Source: Conidiobolus coronatus NRRL 28638 (taxonomy: Eukaryota; Entomophthoromycota; Entomophthoromycetes; Entomophthorales; Conidiobolaceae). From it: a stretch of 35,280 nt of DNA. Of this stretch, positions 31,770 to 35,280 are shown in pieces. The notes under the pieces are model-generated. The model saw nothing but the letters and a program-made list of their open reading frames with translations. It ran no database searches and was not told the DNA's origin. Position 1 is the first letter of the stretch. Each line of letters begins with the position of its first letter. The DNA lies in assembly GCA_001566745.1 (NCBI GenBank), contig KQ964453.1, forward strand, positions 53,239-88,518, in the 5' to 3' direction. The position numbers and the translations under genes are program-made.

Positions 31770-31850
31770 GAACAGAGAGAGGTTCGAACTCTCGCCTCCG
31801 AAGAGACCACGGCCTTAACGTGGCGCCTTAGACCACTCGGCCATCTGTCC
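31770..31850 (-). tRNA. tRNA-Leu (AAG)
   Basis: An 81-nt class II tRNA. The acceptor stem is GGACAGA/TCTGTTC. The anticodon stem CCACG/CGTGG encloses loop TTAAGGC, giving anticodon AAG. A long variable arm has a TTCG loop, and the T-arm is GAGAG-TTCGAAC-CTCTC. There is no intron. A T5 run follows on the minus strand as a Pol III stop. It decodes CTT leucine codons, abundant in the genes here. Confidence 0.95.
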
Positions 31851-32771
31851 ATAACATTGTGGAAAATAGTTAATAAATACTATTAGTTAAAAAAATCTGA
31901 GATAACATCTTTGTTGTAATATTATTTTAGCCAACTCTTTTAATTTTCATGCTTAATTAATATTTTATATCACTACTACGTATTCTCATTAATATACTAC
32001 CCATTATTATCTTTTTATATTTTACATTCTAATTAATAGCATAAATATACACTTTTATACTTTTAACTAGTTATTATTTTGTTTGTTTTAATAGCTAATA
32101 TAGCTACAAGATAAATATACAATTTGATTTAATCTATATCCTTAACTTCCCAGAATGGATTTTATATAACTGGCATATGAATTTGTAACTATATACAGTG
32201 AATTGGTTCTTTTTCGTTTAGCATATGGTGGCTCATTTTATTAGTTTATTATTAAATCTCAGCAATATTATGAATAATAATATATTGTAAATTTAATAAT
32301 ATCCCAATCGCTACATAGTACTCTTATAGTGCCTTATTGTTTTTTGAAATATCAAAATTTATGTTGAAATGCCATTAATATTTTGCAAAATAATCGACAA
32401 AACTTTTATTATCATTTGAAAGTGAGTGGATTAATGTTATTGTAATTAAATAATATATTAAGGGTTAATTACTATATAATTGTAATATGAGCTGAAAACT
32501 ATTCTATCATATAACACTATCGTACGTCATTAATAAATATTATTAATAAACTCAACACAATTTATTTAGGGAGTAGAAACCAGTTTTCATATGATTAATG
32601 GAATAATGTGACTCCATTAAAAATCCCATGAAAATTAATTTTAAAAATATTCAATGTTTCCTTGTAATAAGTCTTATGATTATCTTTCATTAACTTTGTA
32701 ACTTTGTAACTTTATAAATTATATTGAAAAGATTATAGCTATATATTTATTAATATTATATTTATAAAATA
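31851..32771. other. AT-rich intergenic region upstream of PEX14
   Basis: Over 0.9 kb with no gene, repeat or clear control motif. ACTTTGTA is repeated in tandem near 32692-32710. Confidence 0.55.
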
Positions 32772-33989
32772 ATGACCGAAAATAACGAGCATAATACCAC
32801 TGAAGAAAACGCCACCGCCACCACTACTATAAGAGAGGATTTAGTTTCAAGTGCGGTTAATTTCCTTAAAGACCCTAAGGTTCAAAACAGTGCAATTGAA
32901 AAAAGGTTAGATTTCTTAAAGAATAAAGGCTTGACCCAAGAAGAAATAGATCAAGCCTTGTCCCGTGCTAACGTTTCACCAACATCAACCCCTTCAGCTG
33001 CAGGCTCTACCCAGTCACATACACAAGCACAGCCAACTGCACCTCAAACATATTCCAACACAGCAGCTCCTATTTACTCTGCATATCCCGTAGTACAGGA
33101 ACAATACTCCCCTAGCTGGAAAGACTATTTCATTACTTCTGCAGTTGCCGGCGCTATAGGTTATGGGCTTTACGCCTTCTGCAGTAATGTATTAGGTCCA
33201 GTACTTAATTGGCCCAGTGAAGAAACTTTAACTGAAGAAAAACAGCGCTTGGACACACAGTTTGACAAAGCATTTGAAGCTATTGAAAACATGCGCTCCG
33301 AAACAGCCACCGTTTTGAACACAGTTCAAGAACAAACTAATACTATTAACCAGACTTTAGACTCTCTAACAAATGCCACACAGGCTTTAAAATCTCAAGA
33401 TGAAGCTAGAAACGTTGATGTCGATAGATTAAGCGAAGAACTCGATCAAATCAGAAAGTTAGTTCCTGAGGTAAATTGAAAATTTTAATTTATATGCTAT
33501 TAAATTTATTAACTGTTTCTATTTTCTTAGCTCTTTGAAAAAAATCAACAAACTCAAACTCAATTAATGGACGAAATTCAACAGGAAATTAAATCTTTAA
33601 AGTCACTCATTTCAAGAAAAGCCACCGCACCTACTAATTCTAACATTAATACCGCTGCTTATCTTGCTCAAAATAGCCAACCCATCGATTCATCAGAAGA
33701 TAATAGCAAACAAGCCGCACCCGTCTCTAACGGAGCAGCCCCATCACTTCCTTCATGGCAATCTGGAGCCTCTTCAGGCAAAGCACACCTTGACACTCAA
33801 AGCTCCCCTGTATCTCCTACAACTAGTACAAATTCTGCTGCACTTCCATCTTGGCAATCAGCAGCTCCAACTAGCAAAGCCATCAACAACACACAGAATT
33901 CATCATCTGCCCCCTCTACACCTACTCTTCCCTCCTGGCAATCAGCTGCAGGCAGTAGCTCTTCAAATCAACCATCCACATCATCTTAA
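32772..33989 (+). CDS. PEX14: Peroxisomal membrane protein PEX14 (peroxin-14)
   Basis: Two exons (32772-33470 and 33531-33989, intron 60 nt, phase 0) encode 385 residues. PEX14 is the docking and pore component at the peroxisomal membrane that receives cargo-loaded PEX5. Residues 20-66 match the conserved PEX14 N-domain (REDLVSSAVNFLKDPKVQNS, then EKRLDFLKNKGLTQEEIDQA), which binds WxxxF/Y motifs. A Pro/Thr/Ser/Gln linker follows (67-112), then a hydrophobic segment about 118-145 (ITSAVAGAIGYGLYAF) and a coiled coil about 150-265. The tail from about 270 is low-complexity and carries three LPSWQS repeats. The exon 2 start fixes the frame as LVPE/LFEKNQQ, continuing the coiled coil. It converges on NOP53, with a MITE-like element in between. 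Confidence 0.93.
33747..33944 (+). repeat. Three LPSWQS repeats in the PEX14 tail
   Basis: The hexapeptide LPSWQS occurs at residues 306, 338 and 366 (DNA 33747-33764, 33843-33860, 33927-33944), each followed by GA or AA and a Ser/Lys-rich spacer. Codons differ between copies, so the peptide, not the DNA, appears to be kept. Confidence 0.85.
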
Positions 33990-34244
33990 TTGTTTAAAAT
34001 TGAGAATCGATCTACCCTAATATAAATTGAAAACATTTGAGTTATATTTATAAAATTTAGTTTTTTTCGAGTTGCTAAAAACAACTAGGTGAATTATTAT
34101 ATGATTTGAGTGAAAAATTATTGTTCAAAATGATTATTTTTTATATCTTTTAATACTCAACTGTACTGTACTGGCTCTAATTAAATTATCAACTGTGTAG
34201 CATATTTTCTGATTAAATTCAATACTAAATATTAACCTTAAATA

Positions 34245-34451
34245 TGTGAGATTCTGGTTAAATCGATGGAATTTTTATAGGGGATATTTAAAGTATATTA
34301 AGGAATCACTTTTTTAGATAGTATTGGTAATATAGTATTATAGTGTGACGTTATCAAGTCATCTCTTTTAAATAATGGATATATAACGTAATAATAGCTT
34401 ATTTTGAACTGAGCTCACACAAATTTAATTCAAATTAACCAGATTCTCTCA
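34245..34451. mobile_element. MITE-like element (A-B form) between convergent genes
   Basis: A 207-bp element with TA on both sides (34243-34244 and 34452-34453). The left tip TGTGAGATTCTGGTTAAATC leads into the A end. The right end, read inward, starts TGAGAGAATCTGGTTAATTT and continues as the B end. It is shorter than the 260-bp copy at 21972 but has the same order of ends. It lies about 260 bases after the PEX14 stop and about 170 from the NOP53 stop. Confidence 0.82.
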
Positions 34452-34616
34452 TATATTAAAATTTGCTATTTAATAGTTAAAATTCAGTTAATATAAATTT
34501 TATTATAAATTAAAAGTATATGTATCTATTAATTTTATATCTATAAAAATGTTAGGGTTGTAGTATATTAATTGATTACAAATTAATGATTATAAAATGG
34601 AAAGTAATTATAATAG

Positions 34617-35280
34617 TTAATTGGCAAAATCTTTAGCGTAGTTCTTAGTATAAGCCTTAACCTTAGCAGTTTTCTTATTTCTAAAATTTAATTTTGTTAG
34701 TATTGAGATTTTAGGATATGATATATATTTTACCTGACGCGGTTACGTCTTTCGATTAAATTCTTCTTAGTGAACTTATGATAATGTTGTTCAAAAGGAT
34801 TGCTGGCAGCCTAAATTATAACTGTGAGTATATATGACAGCTGTATCTATATATATGTATTACTTGAACATTTCTAAGAGTAGGGGCAACTTCGTCATTA
34901 ACTTCGAATTTATCGGGTTGAACACTAAGTAAAGTTAGATTAAAGCGTATGAACTATTATAATAATTATGATTACGAGTATTTTCCAAATTTAGTCTTTG
35001 GTGCAAGTTTAGCCTCTTCAATTTGCTTTTTGGTGAGCTCGATCTTTTCTTCAATAGCTTTAGTTGTGCTTTCAGCTTCTTTTTTAATAGATTTAATCCT
35101 AATAAAAATCGATTAATAAAACTCATTTTACAGCTATTAATCAAATATTACTTGGTAAAGTTAATGTTATCTTGCTTCTTCTTAAGTCTTCTAAGAGCTA
35201 ATTTTTTCTAAAAAAATAACTTGATGAGCAAAATTTTGAAAATTTGAAAATTATATAATCACCTGTATTTTAAGGTTATT
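34617..35280 (-). CDS. NOP53: NOP53-like ribosome biogenesis factor, C-terminal part
   Basis: The gene runs off the right edge; only the last 132 or so residues are visible. Exons are 35280-35263 (partial), 35207-35152, 35098-34976, 34924-34864, 34810-34734 and 34680-34617, with introns of 51-55 nt. The product reads KKLALRRLKKKQDNI, a charged coiled coil (IKKEAESTTKAIEEKIELTK), then KFGKYSVQPDKFEVNDEVAP and HKFTKKNLIERRNRVRNKKT. The order basic coiled coil, LGKYK-like motif, short acidic segment and a basic KxNLIExR motif matches the C-terminus of NOP53/GLTSCR2. NOP53 is a nucleolar factor that docks the exosome helicase MTR4 on pre-60S particles. The identification is from recalled motifs; the N-terminal MTR4-binding region lies outside the window. 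Confidence 0.7.

Noticed and set aside
31790-31830. tRNA-Leu read as anticodon TAA
   Set aside because: The CCACG/CGTGG stem sets a seven-base loop TTAAGGC, placing AAG at positions 34-36 after the invariant T33.
34617-35280. Right-edge gene as ribosomal protein L35 (uL29)
   Set aside because: The spliced translation has the KFGKYS and KKNLIERRNR motifs of NOP53 and does not match uL29 in order or ending.
1-35280. CRISPR array, prophage, plasmid or bacterial defence system
   Set aside because: No regularly spaced direct repeats or bacterial gene organisation; the window is intron-containing nuclear DNA.

Overview
The window is nuclear DNA from an AT-rich eukaryote, most likely an early-diverging filamentous fungus. 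I favour a Conidiobolus-like zygomycete, but that placement is inference. The evidence is dense 49-62 nt GT-AG introns, TAA as the stop codon of every gene whose end is visible, two nuclear tRNA genes, and a set of fungal genes: an SRF/MCM1-type MADS factor, PEX14, a full-size ABCB transporter, COQ2, a mitochondrial methylcrotonyl-CoA carboxylase subunit and a complex I ESSS subunit. The organism therefore appears aerobic, with peroxisomes and mitochondria.

Layout, left to right. 1-2404 is a non-coding upstream region with a TATA box. 2405-6244 (+) is an intronless full-size ABCB transporter. 7561-8023 looks like a decayed coding relic and is followed by tRNA-Asp(GTC) (-). 8625-9083 (+) is an NDUFB11/ESSS-like complex I subunit in 3 exons. 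9811-11908 (-) is a cytosolic GH15 glucoamylase/trehalase-like enzyme. 13400-13663 (+) is an 87-residue unknown protein with a perfect CRE palindrome upstream.

13.7-18 kb is a gene-poor, AT-rich stretch with a cluster of short terminal-inverted-repeat elements and a 606-base assembly gap. 18092-19109 (-) is the MADS-box regulator, with a likely 5'UTR intron and a seven-box CCAAT cluster upstream. 22699-25071 (-) is MCC beta, in 12 exons, with a one-base frameshift in a homopolymer. 26039-26542 (-) is a small C2H2 zinc-finger protein. 27247-28639 (+) is a BUB3/RAE1-family WD40 protein in 8 exons. 28976-29629 (-) is ribosomal protein uL16 (RPL10). 30104-31489 (-) is COQ2 in 5 exons. tRNA-Leu(AAG) lies at 31770-31850 (-). 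32772-33989 (+) is PEX14 in 2 exons. From 34617 to the right edge (-) is the C-terminal part of a NOP53-like ribosome-biogenesis factor.

The genes are independent housekeeping or regulatory loci, not a cluster. The most unusual structure is a family of TA-flanked MITE-like elements. Two copies have different left (A) and right (B) ends, a third is a palindromic A-A form, and a fourth is a B-B form that straddles the gap. I saw no CRISPR array, viral or bacterial-type mobile system, or biosynthetic cluster.
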